A stretch of 5,514 nucleotides of DNA from LGRD01 sp031415135 (GTDB taxonomy: Bacteria; Pseudomonadota; Gammaproteobacteria; Burkholderiales; Burkholderiaceae_C), in the NCBI GenBank assembly GCA_031415135.1, contig JANORB010000265.1, forward strand, positions 1 through 5,514, written 5' to 3'. Position 1 is the first letter of the stretch, and every line of letters begins with the position of its first letter. The notes beneath the pieces are model-generated. The model was not told the origin of the DNA. It worked only from the letters and a program-made list of their open reading frames with translations, and made no database searches. Made by a program: the position numbers and the translations under genes. Of the stretch, positions 5,088 through 5,514 are shown one piece after another.

Positions 5088-5514
5088 ATGTTCAACCAGC
5101 TCGGCGTGATCGGTTGCGGCCTGATGGGCGGCTCGTTCGCGCTCGCGCTCAAGCGCGCCGGCCTGGTCAAGCGGGTGATCGGCTACAGCAAGTCGCCCTC
5201 CACGACCGAAAAGGCCAAGCGGCTCGGCATCATCGACACCGCGGCCGAGTCGGCGCTGCTGGCGGTCTCGGGCTCCGACATCGTGCTGCTGGCGGTGCCG
5301 GTGTCGGCCACCGAGGCGACCTTCAAGGCGATCCGGCACCTGGTCGAGCCCGGCGTGCTGTTCATGGACGTGGGCTCGACCAAGCGCGACGTGGTCGACG
5401 CCGCGCGGCGCGTGCTGCGCGAACGCATCGCCTCGTTCGTTCCGGCGCACCCGATCGCCGGCAAGGAACAGGCCGGCATCGCCCATGCCGACGCGGCGCT
5501 CTTCAACGGCCGCC
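5088..5514 (+). CDS. tyrA: Prephenate dehydrogenase, N-terminal part (runs off the right edge)
   Basis: The first 142 codons are present and open to the edge. The protein begins MFNQLGVIGCGLMGGSFALAL, with a GxGxxG nucleotide-binding loop at residues 9-14 of a Rossmann fold. It continues with GYSKSPSTTEKAKRLGIID (about 32-50), SDIVLLAVPV (a beta strand of the fold), MDVGSTKRDVV, and FVPAHPIAGKEQAG, the family motif carrying the conserved active-site His. These identify a TyrA-type enzyme that oxidatively decarboxylates prephenate to 4-hydroxyphenylpyruvate for tyrosine synthesis, probably with NAD. Whether it also accepts arogenate cannot be told here. The gap to the pheA stop is 17 bp, so co-transcription is very likely. 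The Shine-Dalgarno signal is weak (GGA at 5079-5081, six bases before the ATG). An in-frame TTG at 5067 overlaps the pheA stop but gives an N-terminus atypical of the family. The catalytic C-terminal half is outside the window. Confidence 0.95.
   Translation, partial: MFNQLGVIGCGLMGGSFALALKRAGLVKRVIGYSKSPSTTEKAKRLGIIDTAAESALLAVSGSDIVLLAVPVSATEATFKAIRHLVEPGVLFMDVGSTKRDVVDAARRVLRERIASFVPAHPIAGKEQAGIAHADAALFNGR

Overview
The window is GC-rich chromosomal DNA whose protein sequences look like Burkholderiales, most likely Comamonadaceae or a close relative. The evidence is the OmpA N-terminus, the betaproteobacterial form of GyrA, and the chorismate-mutase/prephenate-dehydratase fusion followed by a TyrA of the type found in that family. 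I see no insertion sequences, phage genes, tRNA or rRNA genes, or CRISPR arrays. This is core-genome housekeeping DNA, and I did not find an undescribed multi-gene system in it.

Layout. Positions 1-311 (minus strand) hold the start of an OmpA-family outer-membrane protein. It runs off the left edge inside an unusually long polyproline tract. Positions 312-579 are a divergent intergenic region with a good ribosome binding site for ompA, a likely -10 box for gyrA and a palindrome just before the gyrA start. gyrA (580-3243, plus) is complete and intact. A secreted DUF2059 protein (3240-3878) overlaps its stop codon in an ATGA junction. An 85-bp gap follows, which can fold into nested GC-rich stems and holds a candidate -10 element. 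Then come pheA (3964-5070) and, 17 bp later, the first 142 codons of a prephenate dehydrogenase gene, tyrA (5088 to the right edge).

How the genes work together. gyrA and the DUF2059 gene are probably co-transcribed and translationally coupled. PheA and TyrA use the same branch-point intermediates: PheA converts chorismate to prephenate and on to phenylpyruvate, and TyrA takes prephenate toward tyrosine. In many relatives this block continues into aroA, cmk and rpsA, which would lie beyond the right edge.

The points most worth a second look are the proline/poly-G tract at the left edge, the absence of serC between the DUF2059 gene and pheA, a glutamine at the quinolone-contact position 83 of GyrA, and the lack of recognisable Shine-Dalgarno sequences before gyrA and pheA.
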